24,132 bases of DNA, taken from NCBI GenBank assembly GCA_910588015.1, contig CAJUOK010000024.1, positions 1-24,132 on the forward strand. Reading direction: 5' to 3'. Positions 1 to 7,653 of this stretch are shown piece after piece (position 1 is the stretch's first letter; every line of letters starts with the position of its first letter). The notes under the pieces were generated by a model. It did not search any database. It saw nothing but the letters and a program-made list of their open reading frames with translations, and was not told the DNA's origin. A program made the position numbers and the translations under genes. The DNA comes from an uncultured Christensenellaceae bacterium (GTDB lineage: Bacteria > Bacillota > Clostridia > Christensenellales > UBA3700).

Positions 1-108
1 ACGGCATAGCGAGCAAGCAGATGCGTCTCGTGCGAGCGTCAATGACGTAAAATACAATTCAGTAACAATGTACGAATTTATACATTAAAATAAAATTTGC
101 ATAAATGC

Positions 109-137
109 TTGACAAGAATATTAAATTATAATAAACT
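109..137 (+). promoter_or_regulatory. Probable sigma-A promoter of the T-box-leuA unit
   Basis: A perfect -35 box TTGACA (109-114) is followed 17 bases later by TAAACT (132-137), a fair -10 box. Transcription would start near 144, about 40 bases before the T-box stem I. A better-looking TATAAT at 127-132 is only 12 bases from the -35 box and is therefore not favoured. Bases 1-108 upstream contain no gene I can recognise. Confidence 0.6.
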
Positions 138-185
138 ATATGCATATTATACTTGAAAGACAAAGATAAGGAATATTAACTTTTA

Positions 186-396
186 AGTCTTTGCAGAGAG
201 CTGTCGGACGGTGCGAGACAGCAAGACGGATAAAGCCAACTCGCCTTTGAGTCGCGTTCTTGAAATTGCAGTAAAGAATGTCGGGTAAGCCCGTTATAGC
301 GTTGAGGTATCGTAAGTCGGTGATAGCCGCGGATATGAAAAAGAGTGGTACAGCGGACAGGTTCGCCTCTTGCAAGAAAATGCAAGGGGCGTTTTT
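186..396 (+). promoter_or_regulatory. T-box leader, probably tRNA-Leu responsive
   Basis: Transcription-attenuation leader that reads the charging state of a tRNA. Stem I can close with TCTTT (188-192) and AAAGA (273-277). It carries the AGAGAG segment (195-200), a CTGTC/GACAG hairpin with a GGTG loop, and the AACTCGCCTTTGAGT distal motif (about 238-252). The likely specifier codon is TTG (leucine) at 266-268, just before the conserved AGTA (270-273). The antiterminator pairs AAGAG (341-345) with CTCTT (367-371) and GCG (353-355) with CGC (364-366) around a bulge with TGGT (346-349). That bulge would pair with a tRNA ending ACCA, and tRNA-Leu has discriminator A. The competing terminator is at 364-396. 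Uncharged tRNA-Leu should therefore switch on leuA. The T-box call is firm; the specifier assignment is inferred from position and from the downstream gene. Confidence 0.9.
364..396 (+). terminator. T-box attenuator terminator
   Basis: Arms CGCCTCTTGCA (364-374) and TGCAAGGGGCG (381-391) form an 11-bp stem with one G-U pair and a 6-base loop, followed by five T. The 5' arm is shared with the antiterminator, so the two structures are mutually exclusive. Confidence 0.9.
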
Positions 397-464
397 ATTG
401 CGATAGTAACTCTAAATTCAAGTTTTGGAAAGTAATTAAAAAATAAATATATAAGGAGCATAGT

Positions 465-2123
465 ATGAAAAACGTTGATAAGTACCAAAGAGGTTATTTT
501 ATGCCTCCGACAGAGTGCAACGATTGGGTAAAAAAAGAGTACGTTGACAAAGCGCCGATATGGTGCAGCGTTGACTTGCGCGACGGCAACCAAGCATTGG
601 TTGTGCCGATGAGTCTTGAACAGAAATTGGAGTTTTTCACGTTGCTATGCAAATTGGGATTTAAGGAAATCGAAGTTGGTTTTCCTGCGGCAAGCGAGAC
701 AGAATACGAGTTTTTGCGCGCGTTGATAGATAGAAAATTGATTCCCGACGACGTGACCGTGCAAGTATTGACGCAGGCTAGAGAGCATATTATTGCCAAG
801 ACGTTCGAGGCATTGAGAGGCGTAAAGAAAGCCATAGTACATCTTTATAATTCAACCTCGGTGGCTCAAAGACAGCAAGTTTTCAAAAAATCTAACGAAG
901 AAATTATAGAGATTGCAAAACACGGCGCAAAGCTTTTCAACGAGTATGCGGCAAAGACTCAAGGCGAGTTTATCTTCGAGTATTCGCCCGAATCTTTTAC
1001 GGGTACGGAGATGGAGTTTGCAAAAGATATTTGCAACGAAGTTATAAAGATATGGAAGCCTACGGCGCAGCGCAAGGTTATTATCAACTTGCCTGTGACG
1101 GTGTCTATGTCGCTTCCGCACGTCTACGCAAGTCAAGTCGAGTATATGTGCAAAAATCTTATTGACAGAGAGAATTTGATAATCTCTTTGCATCCGCACA
1201 ACGACAGAGGCTGTGCGATTGCCGACAGCGAGTTGGGATTGCTTGCGGGCGGCGACAGAATAGAGGGAACTTTGTTCGGCAACGGCGAACGCACGGGCAA
1301 CGTCGATATAATTACGCTTGCTCTCAATATGTATTCTCACGGCGTGGACCCTTGTTTGGACTTCAGCAATATTTTGCCGATAGTAGCCGAGTATGAAAAG
1401 GTTACAGACCTCAAAGTTCACGACAGACATCCTTATGCGGGAAAACTTGTGTTTGCGGCTTTCTCGGGCTCTCACCAAGACGCTATCGCCAAGGGTATGA
1501 AGTGGCGCGAGGAAAAGCATCCCGACCATTGGACCGTGCCTTATCTGCCTATCGACCCGACAGACGTCGGTCGCGAGTATGAGGGCGACGTAATTCGCAT
1601 CAATTCCCAGTCAGGCAAGGGCGGTATCGGTTATCTTATGGAACAGCGCTACGGCATAGTAATGCCCGCTAAAATGAGGGAAAATTTCGGATATGCAGTC
1701 AAGAGCGTGTCCGACCACGCTCACAAAGAACTTCAACCCGACGAAGTATACAAGGTATTCGAAGACAAATACGTCAATATCGAATCGCCTATTAAGATTA
1801 TCGAACACCACTATAAGCAAGTTGGAGATATAGAGACTTCGGTCACTATGGAGATAGACGGCGAAAGACCGATAATGTCGCGCGCGACAGGCAACGGCAG
1901 ACTCGACGCGGTGAGCAACGCAATAAAGAACGTGATAGGAGACACGTATCATATCGTCGAATATCAAGAGCACGCGCGTACAAAGACGTCCAAATCGCAA
2001 GCGGTAGCCTACGTCTGTATCGAAATGGAAGAATCTCACGAATTGATATGGGGAGTCGGCATACACAACGACATAATCGACGCCAGCGTCAAGGCTCTCG
2101 TGTCGGCGCTGAACAGACGTTAA
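465..2123 (+). CDS. leuA: 2-isopropylmalate synthase, long (LeuA2) type
   Basis: Condenses acetyl-CoA with 2-oxoisovalerate to give 2-isopropylmalate, the first committed step of leucine synthesis, in the cytosol. The 552-residue length and the N-terminal segment before the barrel fit the long actinobacterial/yeast-like form rather than the roughly 510-residue E. coli type. The TIM-barrel catalytic part has the DLRDGNQ motif (R39, D40), the metal-binding HPHND motif (H243, H245) and GNGERTGN (272-279). The last 120 or so residues match the C-terminal regulatory domain that binds leucine for feedback control. The ATG at 465 follows AAGGAG (453-458) at normal spacing. The gene stands alone between the T-box and a terminator. 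leuB, leuC and leuD are not in the window, so it is a one-gene transcription unit with two layers of leucine control: T-box, and allostery (family knowledge). Confidence 0.95.
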   Translation: MKNVDKYQRGYFMPPTECNDWVKKEYVDKAPIWCSVDLRDGNQALVVPMSLEQKLEFFTLLCKLGFKEIEVGFPAASETEYEFLRALIDRKLIPDDVTVQVLTQAREHIIAKTFEALRGVKKAIVHLYNSTSVAQRQQVFKKSNEEIIEIAKHGAKLFNEYAAKTQGEFIFEYSPESFTGTEMEFAKDICNEVIKIWKPTAQRKVIINLPVTVSMSLPHVYASQVEYMCKNLIDRENLIISLHPHNDRGCAIADSELGLLAGGDRIEGTLFGNGERTGNVDIITLALNMYSHGVDPCLDFSNILPIVAEYEKVTDLKVHDRHPYAGKLVFAAFSGSHQDAIAKGMKWREEKHPDHWTVPYLPIDPTDVGREYEGDVIRINSQSGKGGIGYLMEQRYGIVMPAKMRENFGYAVKSVSDHAHKELQPDEVYKVFEDKYVNIESPIKIIEHHYKQVGDIETSVTMEIDGERPIMSRATGNGRLDAVSNAIKNVIGDTYHIVEYQEHARTKTSKSQAVAYVCIEMEESHELIWGVGIHNDIIDASVKALVSALNRR

Positions 2124-2141
2124 GCAATAAGCAACTTTTAG

Positions 2142-2169
2142 AAGCAACGCAACATAGCGTTGCTTTTTT
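2142..2169 (+). terminator. Intrinsic terminator of leuA
   Basis: AAGCAACGC (2142-2150) pairs with GCGTTGCTT (2157-2165) across a 6-base loop, and the stem runs into a T tract (2164-2169). It lies 19 bases after the leuA stop. Confidence 0.9.
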
Positions 2170-2177
2170 GTTTATTT

Positions 2178-2218
2178 ATACGGTATTATTCGAATTATTT
2201 TAATTATCTATACCGTAT
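2178..2218 (+). promoter_or_regulatory. Inverted repeat upstream of the MATE gene, possible operator
   Basis: Perfect 9-base arms ATACGGTAT (2178-2186) and ATACCGTAT (2210-2218) are separated by 23 AT-rich bases. Corresponding points of the arms are 32 bases apart, about three helical turns, which would suit binding by a dimer or two dimers. A second small palindrome, TTTGTT-T-AACAAA, abuts it at 2218-2230. It sits between the leuA terminator and the transporter start. There is no T tract after it, so it is not a terminator. The binding factor is unknown. Confidence 0.4.
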
Positions 2219-2277
2219 TTGTTTAACAAATTTTTGCCGACGGCGTATATTGTATATATAATAATAAAGGGAAGTTT

Positions 2278-3711
2278 ATGGACGGCGCGCTTTTCAAATC
2301 TCCGCTTTTGACTCAAAGTCCCGCGAAGATAATACTGAAATTTTCACTGCCTTTGATAATAGGCGACTTTTGTCAGCAACTTTACAACGTTGCCGACTCT
2401 ATCGTCGCAGGCAGATTTATCGGAACCAACGCTTTGGCGGCGCTTGGAGCCGCAGGTCCGATTATGAATATAATCATATTTTTACTTATCGGTTTCGCTA
2501 TGGGCGGCGGAGTTATAATGTCGCGTCATTTCGGGAATAAAGATTTCGAGAGCCTCAAAAAAGTTATGGGTAGCGCTCTTATCATAGGTATCATATTCAC
2601 GCTCGTATTGAGCGCGTTAAGCATAGCTTTATCAAAACCTTTTCTTATATTGCTTAACACGAAAGAATCGCTTTTAAACGGAGCAGACAATTATTTGAAG
2701 ATTGTTTTTGCAGGAGCTGTTTTTACTTATCTGTATAATTTTTATTGCTTTGCGGTAAGGTCTTTGGGAGACAGCTATACGCCTTTGGTATTTTTGTTTA
2801 TATCGGTTGCGTTCAATGCGTTGCTTGACGTATTATTTGTGGTCGTATTCAAATGGGGAATAAACGGCGCGGCGGCGGCGACAGTGCTTGCGCAAATGCT
2901 GTCGGCAATGCTGTGCATAATATACACTCATAAAAAATTCGAGTTGTTGAGACTGAAAAAGCAAAATCTCAAAATCGACAAAGGCGCGGTATTCGAAATC
3001 ACGACGTATTCGCTGTCTATGTCGTTGCAGCAAGTATTCGTATACGTTGGCAGACTGGCAATACAGGGACTGGTCAATACCTATCCCGAGAGCGTGGTCG
3101 CGGGAGTCAATTCGGGCACCAGACTCGACGCGCTTTTGCAAACGCCTATGAGAGGATATACCAACGCTCTCACTACCTACACCGCTCAAAATCTCGGCGC
3201 TAAAAAATACAAGAGAGTGGTCGACGGATATAAGGCAAGTTGGATTGCCGTCGCTATATTCGGTATTTTGTCCACGCTCTTCACCGTCTTGCTCGGTGAG
3301 AGTATGGTCAAACTTTTCGACGACAATGCAGAAGTCATTAAGTCGGGAACGGGTTATTTGATATCCATAGGCTGGGGATATATGCTGATGTGCATAATTG
3401 TGCAAAGTCAGGCGGTTTTCAAAGCAATAGGTATGCTCAAAACTTTTGTCGCGTCGACTTTTATTTCCATAGTATTCAGAATAGCTCTATCGTATCTTTT
3501 CGAACATTTTTGGGGACTGGAAGGTATGTTTTGGGCGCCTGCGGCAAGTTGGATAGTCGGCGGAAGTTTTTGCTTTATATGTATGATGGGCGCATATAAA
3601 AAGTTGTTGTTGCCATTGGCGTCGAAGCGCGGAGACAGTCAAGATTCGGGCAGCGCGCCTGTCGAAGATACGCAACTTTTCACTGAGGGCGAAGGTAATA
3701 ATTTGACATAA
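2278..3711 (+). CDS. MATE-family multidrug/toxin efflux transporter
   Basis: Twelve-helix inner-membrane antiporter of the MATE family, which exports cationic compounds in exchange for Na+ or H+. The length of 477 residues is normal (about 450 plus a tail). The N-terminal half opens with the family pattern around residues 24-60: SLPLIIGDF, then QQLYNVADSIVAGRFIG, then ALAALGAAGPI. The second half repeats the fold from about residue 235. The final 30 or so residues are hydrophilic and acidic (SQDSGSAPVEDTQLF region) and probably form a cytoplasmic tail. The ATG at 2278 follows AAAGGGAAG. The gene lies between terminator-bounded leuA and the aro operon and looks like its own unit. The substrate cannot be told from sequence; location next to amino-acid genes is weak evidence for any substrate. 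Confidence 0.92.
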   Translation: MDGALFKSPLLTQSPAKIILKFSLPLIIGDFCQQLYNVADSIVAGRFIGTNALAALGAAGPIMNIIIFLLIGFAMGGGVIMSRHFGNKDFESLKKVMGSALIIGIIFTLVLSALSIALSKPFLILLNTKESLLNGADNYLKIVFAGAVFTYLYNFYCFAVRSLGDSYTPLVFLFISVAFNALLDVLFVVVFKWGINGAAAATVLAQMLSAMLCIIYTHKKFELLRLKKQNLKIDKGAVFEITTYSLSMSLQQVFVYVGRLAIQGLVNTYPESVVAGVNSGTRLDALLQTPMRGYTNALTTYTAQNLGAKKYKRVVDGYKASWIAVAIFGILSTLFTVLLGESMVKLFDDNAEVIKSGTGYLISIGWGYMLMCIIVQSQAVFKAIGMLKTFVASTFISIVFRIALSYLFEHFWGLEGMFWAPAASWIVGGSFCFICMMGAYKKLLLPLASKRGDSQDSGSAPVEDTQLFTEGEGNNLT

Positions 3712-3721
3712 TTTTTTTATA

Positions 3722-3749
3722 TTGCTTGCGAATGTATTATTTTTATAGT
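3722..3749 (+). promoter_or_regulatory. Weak candidate promoter for the aro operon
   Basis: TTGCTT (3722-3727), a 16-base spacer and TATAGT (3744-3749) lie in the 71-base AT-rich gap before the flavoprotein gene. No terminator is visible after the MATE gene, so read-through is also possible. No T-box or other attenuator is visible in this gap. Confidence 0.3.
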
Positions 3750-3782
3750 AATATATAAATAATACGTTTTAAGGAAATCGGT

Positions 3783-4205
3783 ATGGAATTAAAAGACGCG
3801 GAAAAATTGATAAGCAAGTCGAAAGTTTGCTTTATCGGCTCGGTTGACAAAGATGGATATCCCTATATCAAAGCTATGCTAAAACCGAGAAAGAGAAACT
3901 CAATTAAAGAATTTTGGCTGTCTACAAACACATCGGCATTGAGAACGCGTCAGTATATCGATAATTCTCAAGCTTGTTTATATTTTTATAAAAAAGGACT
4001 GATAAATTATCGCGGCGTTATGTTGAAAGGAAATATGCAGGTGCTCGAAGACGAAGAGAGCAAGCGGTCGATATGGCGCAAAGGCGACAAGATTTTTTAT
4101 AAAGGCGGAGTAAAAGACCCCGATTATTGCGTATTGAAATTTACTGCCGAATCGGGAAAGTATTATTGCAATCTTAAGAAATTCGATTTCAATATAGACG
4201 GGTAA
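3783..4205 (+). CDS. Pyridoxamine 5'-phosphate oxidase-family split-barrel flavoprotein
   Basis: A small cytosolic protein of 140 residues with the FMN-binding split-barrel pattern of the PNPOx-like/general stress protein 26 family. The visible signature is an N-terminal helix, then VCFIGSVDKDGYPYIKAML (about 15-33), then a FWLSTNTSALRTRQY segment (about 44-58). Next come ACLYFY and the YRGVMLKGNMQVLED strand-turn (about 75-91). It ends in the DPDYCVLKFTAESGKYY segment seen in clostridial members. The family usually dimerises and binds FMN or F420; no reaction can be assigned. AAGGA precedes the ATG by about 8 bases. It ends only 7 bases before aroB, so it is probably the first gene of the aro operon. 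A link to the reduced FMN that AroC needs is possible but unproven. Confidence 0.85.
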   Translation: MELKDAEKLISKSKVCFIGSVDKDGYPYIKAMLKPRKRNSIKEFWLSTNTSALRTRQYIDNSQACLYFYKKGLINYRGVMLKGNMQVLEDEESKRSIWRKGDKIFYKGGVKDPDYCVLKFTAESGKYYCNLKKFDFNIDG

Positions 4206-4212
4206 TATCCAA

Positions 4213-5259
4213 ATGAAAAAGTTGAGAGTAAATTTAGGCGAGAATAGCTATGATATTATTATCGGACGTAATCATTTATCCGATATCGGCGACTATGTTA
4301 TCAGCAGGGGCGGCAAAGTTTTTATTTTGAGCGATACCAACGTCGCGTCGATATTTGCCAATACGGTGATAGACAGTCTCGTCGCAAAGGGCTATGATTG
4401 CAAGCTTATGGCTCTCGAAGCGGGAGAAGCCACGAAAAATATCAAATCCATATATCCTATATATTCAAGTATGTTGGATTTTAATCTCACGCGTCGCGAC
4501 CTTGTGATAACTCTCGGCGGAGGGGTAATAGGAGATTTGGGCGGATTCGTCGCGTCGACATATTTGCGCGGCGTAGACTTCGCGCAAGTTCCCACGTCGC
4601 TGCTGGCGCAAGTCGACAGCTCTGTGGGCGGCAAGGTTGCCGTAGATTTGCCCGAAGGAAAAAATCTTGTGGGTAGTTTTTATCAGCCGAAATTGGTATT
4701 TATAGACACTGACGTTTTATATGACTTGCCGGACAAATTCTATATCGACGGTATGGCGGAGATTATCAAATACGGTTGCATAAAAGACAAAGCGCTGTTT
4801 GAATTGCTAGAGAGCATAAATTCGCGCGACGAGTTTATGGAAAAAGTCGAAGATATAGTCTATACCTGTTGCGATATCAAACGCCGCGTAGTTGAAGCCG
4901 ACGAGCGCGACAACGGCGAAAGAATGTTGCTCAATTTTGGACATACTTACGGACACGCAATAGAAAAGTATTACAACTTTTCGGGTTACACTCACGGACA
5001 GGCTGTCGCAATAGGTATGGTATACATAACGGAAATATCCGAAAGGCAGGGGCAGACGGCAGCGGGAACGTCCGATAGGATAAGAAATATACTGACCCGT
5101 TACGGACTGCCGACGGACGATTGCGTAAAAGCGGAAAAGGTTTTGCGCGCAATCAAGAACGATAAAAAGAATCTTGGGAAAAAACTCAACGTTGTTTTGC
5201 TTAAAGAGATAGGCGAAAGCTATCTATACGCGACAAGCGAAGATTATTTTATAAAATAA
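4213..5259 (+). CDS. aroB: 3-dehydroquinate synthase
   Basis: Second shikimate-pathway step: converts DAHP to 3-dehydroquinate with NAD+ and a divalent metal, in the cytosol. Its 348 residues match the family. The NAD-binding LGGGVIGD motif is at 101-108, followed by the conserved RGVDFAQVPTSLLAQVDSSVGGK block. Then come PEGKNLVGSF, the DGMAEIIKYG block that supplies a metal-binding Glu, and the metal-binding NFGHTYGHAIE motif with H-x3-H. The ATG at 4213 lies 7 bases after the flavoprotein stop and has only a weak Shine-Dalgarno site, suggesting translational coupling. The preceding aro step (DAHP synthase) is not encoded here. Confidence 0.97.
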   Translation: MKKLRVNLGENSYDIIIGRNHLSDIGDYVISRGGKVFILSDTNVASIFANTVIDSLVAKGYDCKLMALEAGEATKNIKSIYPIYSSMLDFNLTRRDLVITLGGGVIGDLGGFVASTYLRGVDFAQVPTSLLAQVDSSVGGKVAVDLPEGKNLVGSFYQPKLVFIDTDVLYDLPDKFYIDGMAEIIKYGCIKDKALFELLESINSRDEFMEKVEDIVYTCCDIKRRVVEADERDNGERMLLNFGHTYGHAIEKYYNFSGYTHGQAVAIGMVYITEISERQGQTAAGTSDRIRNILTRYGLPTDDCVKAEKVLRAIKNDKKNLGKKLNVVLLKEIGESYLYATSEDYFIK

Positions 5260-5276
5260 CCTTTTATAGGGATAAG

Positions 5277-6539
5277 ATGGACGTAATAATAACACCGACT
5301 AAATTAAACGGCAGAGTTACCGTTCCGCCGTCCAAAAGTATGGCGCACAGAGCAATTGTCTGCGCGTCGCTCGCGCAGGGAAAAAGTTTAATTTCCAACG
5401 TTGCGATGAGCGACGATATCAAGGCTACCGTCGGTTGTATGCGTCTTTTGGGCGCAGAAATAGAGCAAAAAGACGGCTTGCTTGAGATTGTGGGAATAAA
5501 AGGCAAATCCTCGACGGATATTACTTTTGACTGCAATGAATCGGGGTCTACGTTGAGATTTATTCTGCCCATAGCTTTGGCGTTGAACGACGGCGTAAAT
5601 TCTTTTGTCGGCAAAGGCAAACTCGGCGAAAGACCTATGAAAATATATTCGGATATTTGCAAAGAGCAAGGTATAGAATACATTGACAAAAGTCTTCAAA
5701 ATCAACTGCATAAGTTGGATATAAAAGTAAAAGGAAAACTCAATGGCGGAAAATTTGTCGTAGACGGCGGCGTGAGTTCGCAGTTTGTCACAGGACTGTT
5801 GTTTGCCTTGCCATTACTAGAAGGCGACAGCGAAATCATAATAAACGGAGAGTTGCAATCTCGCGGATATATAGATTTGACGCTTTCTGCGTTGAAGACT
5901 TTCGGGATAGATATTGTCAATGACGCTTATAAAATGTTTTGCATAAAAGGCGGACAAAAATATCAAGCCCAAAATTATTTTATCGAGGGAGACTATTCTC
6001 AATCGGCATTTTACGAAACGGCTAATTATATCGGCAACGAGGTCGTCCAAAACGGACTCGACGCCGAAAGCTTGCAAGGAGATAAGGTCATAATTGATTT
6101 TATCGGCAGACTGAAAAATGCGACTAATGACGAAGCTTTGACTTTTGACGGCGGCAACTGTCCCGATATTATTCCCGTGTTTGCGTTGGCTTGCTGTATG
6201 AGGCGCGGACGCACCCGTATAATCAATATTTCGAGACTTAGAATTAAGGAGTGCGACAGACTTTTTGCGACGGCGCAGGAGCTGTCAAAAATGGGAGCCG
6301 ATATAAGAGCTGAAGAAGACAGCTTGATAATAGAGGGCGTAACCAAACTTCGCGGCGCAAGCGTGGATTCCCACAACGACCATAGAATGGCGATGACGCT
6401 TGCAATAGCTTCTACGGTTGCCGACGGCGAGGTTAAAATATCCGACGCGCAAAGCGTATCGAAGTCCTATCCGGACTTTTTTGAGGTGTTCGAGAGTCTG
6501 GGCGGCAAATTAAAATACATAAATCGGAGGACACAATGA
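5277..6539 (+). CDS. aroA: 3-phosphoshikimate 1-carboxyvinyltransferase (EPSP synthase)
   Basis: Sixth shikimate step: transfers the enolpyruvyl group of PEP to shikimate 3-phosphate. Its 420 residues are normal. The substrate-binding PPSKSMAHR motif gives K20, S21 and R25. The glyphosate-region loop reads ESGSTLRF (88-95): the Gly equivalent to E. coli G96 is kept (G90), whereas the E. coli P101 position is Phe. Catalytic residues are visible in CPDIIPVFALA, in RIKECDRL, in HNDHRMAM and in the C-terminal VSKSYPDFF. The motif fits neither the classical E. coli-type LGNAGTAMRP sequence nor a simple class II pattern, so glyphosate response cannot be predicted. The stop overlaps the aroC start by 4 bases (ATGA at 6536-6539), indicating translational coupling. 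Confidence 0.97.
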   Translation: MDVIITPTKLNGRVTVPPSKSMAHRAIVCASLAQGKSLISNVAMSDDIKATVGCMRLLGAEIEQKDGLLEIVGIKGKSSTDITFDCNESGSTLRFILPIALALNDGVNSFVGKGKLGERPMKIYSDICKEQGIEYIDKSLQNQLHKLDIKVKGKLNGGKFVVDGGVSSQFVTGLLFALPLLEGDSEIIINGELQSRGYIDLTLSALKTFGIDIVNDAYKMFCIKGGQKYQAQNYFIEGDYSQSAFYETANYIGNEVVQNGLDAESLQGDKVIIDFIGRLKNATNDEALTFDGGNCPDIIPVFALACCMRRGRTRIINISRLRIKECDRLFATAQELSKMGADIRAEEDSLIIEGVTKLRGASVDSHNDHRMAMTLAIASTVADGEVKISDAQSVSKSYPDFFEVFESLGGKLKYINRRTQ

Positions 6540-7621
6540 GCACTGTATGGGGCAGTAAAATAAGACTGACTGTATTCGGAGAATCGCACAGTTCGGCAAT
6601 AGGAGTCGTGATTGACAATTTGCCGTCGGGCATATCTTTGGATATGGCGGAGATAGAGAGAGAAATGGCGAGAAGAGCTCCCAACGGAGGAGAATATTCT
6701 ACGCCGAGAACGGAGGCGGATAAAGTTGAAATCGTCAGCGGATATTTTAACGGAGTGACGACGGGTACGCCGCTTTGCGGAATAATATACAATTCCGATA
6801 CGAGGTCGGGCGATTACGACCAGCTTAAAGAAGTGGTTCGTCCCGGTCACAGCGATTACGGTTATTATCGCAAAAGCGGAGGCAACAACGATTATCGCGG
6901 CGGAGGTCATTCTTCCGGAAGGCTTACGGCGCCGCTTGTATTCGCGGGAGCGATTTGCAAACAGCTTTTGAGAAACAAAGCCGTGTATATCGGTTCTCAT
7001 ATATCTTCGATAGGCAATATAAAAGACGCGACTTTCGACGCGAGAGTCGACGGCAATATGCTCGAAAATCTTACCAAAGAAGTATTTCCTTTGATATCTA
7101 CCGATAAGTTTGCTTCGATGAACTATTTGATACAGGAGGCGCGCTCCGAAGGTGACAGCATAGGCGGAACTATCGAGTGCGCTGTCGTCGGACTTCCCGC
7201 CGGAGTTGGAGAACCGTTTTTTGAGAGTATCGAGTCAAAAATCGCAAGTCTATTGTTTTCCGTGCCCGCGGTAAAGGGCGTGCAGTTCGGCAAAGGATAT
7301 GAACTTGCCAAAATGAAAGGCAGCAAAGCCAACGACGCGTTCAGATGTCTCGGCGGCAGAGTATTTACCGCGACGAATAACAACGGAGGTATTTTGGGAG
7401 GAATTTCCACGGGAATGCCCATACTGTTCGACGTTGCGATAAAGCCAACGGCGTCGATATTTAAAGAACAGGATACGATAAACGTGGTTACGGGCGAAAA
7501 CGTAAGACTCAAGTTGCAAGGCAGACACGATTCTTGCATAGTAGTCAGAGCTGTGCCGGTAATAGAAGCCGTTGCGGCAATCGCAATATACGATTTGTTG
7601 CGCGACAGAGAAGATATATAA
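6536..7621 (+). CDS. aroC: Chorismate synthase
   Basis: Last step to chorismate: 1,4-elimination of phosphate from EPSP, needing reduced FMN that is not consumed overall. Its 361 residues fit the family. The signature GESHSSAIGVVIDNLPSG is near the N-terminus (about 14-31). RRAPNGGEYSTPRTEADKVE follows, then the RPGHSDYGY and DYRGGGHSSGRLTAP blocks that shape the FMN and substrate site (about 102-142). The C-terminal half has GGILGGISTGMPI and the RHDSC block. It has no NAD(P)H flavin-reductase domain, so it should be the monofunctional bacterial form that depends on another protein for reduced FMN. The start overlaps the aroA stop. Confidence 0.97.
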   Translation: MSTVWGSKIRLTVFGESHSSAIGVVIDNLPSGISLDMAEIEREMARRAPNGGEYSTPRTEADKVEIVSGYFNGVTTGTPLCGIIYNSDTRSGDYDQLKEVVRPGHSDYGYYRKSGGNNDYRGGGHSSGRLTAPLVFAGAICKQLLRNKAVYIGSHISSIGNIKDATFDARVDGNMLENLTKEVFPLISTDKFASMNYLIQEARSEGDSIGGTIECAVVGLPAGVGEPFFESIESKIASLLFSVPAVKGVQFGKGYELAKMKGSKANDAFRCLGGRVFTATNNNGGILGGISTGMPILFDVAIKPTASIFKEQDTINVVTGENVRLKLQGRHDSCIVVRAVPVIEAVAAIAIYDLLRDREDI

Positions 7622-7653
7622 ATTAATCAACGATAAGACGAAGAAGGTTTAGT

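Noticed and set aside
2234..2262. MATE promoter TTGCCG-17-TATAAT
   Set aside because: Boxes and spacing fit, but the start would fall near 2269, inside the ribosome-binding site at 2266-2273, so the transcript would be nearly leaderless.
3712..3782. T-box or other attenuator for the aro operon
   Set aside because: The gap is only 71 bases, with no T-box motif and no terminator hairpin.
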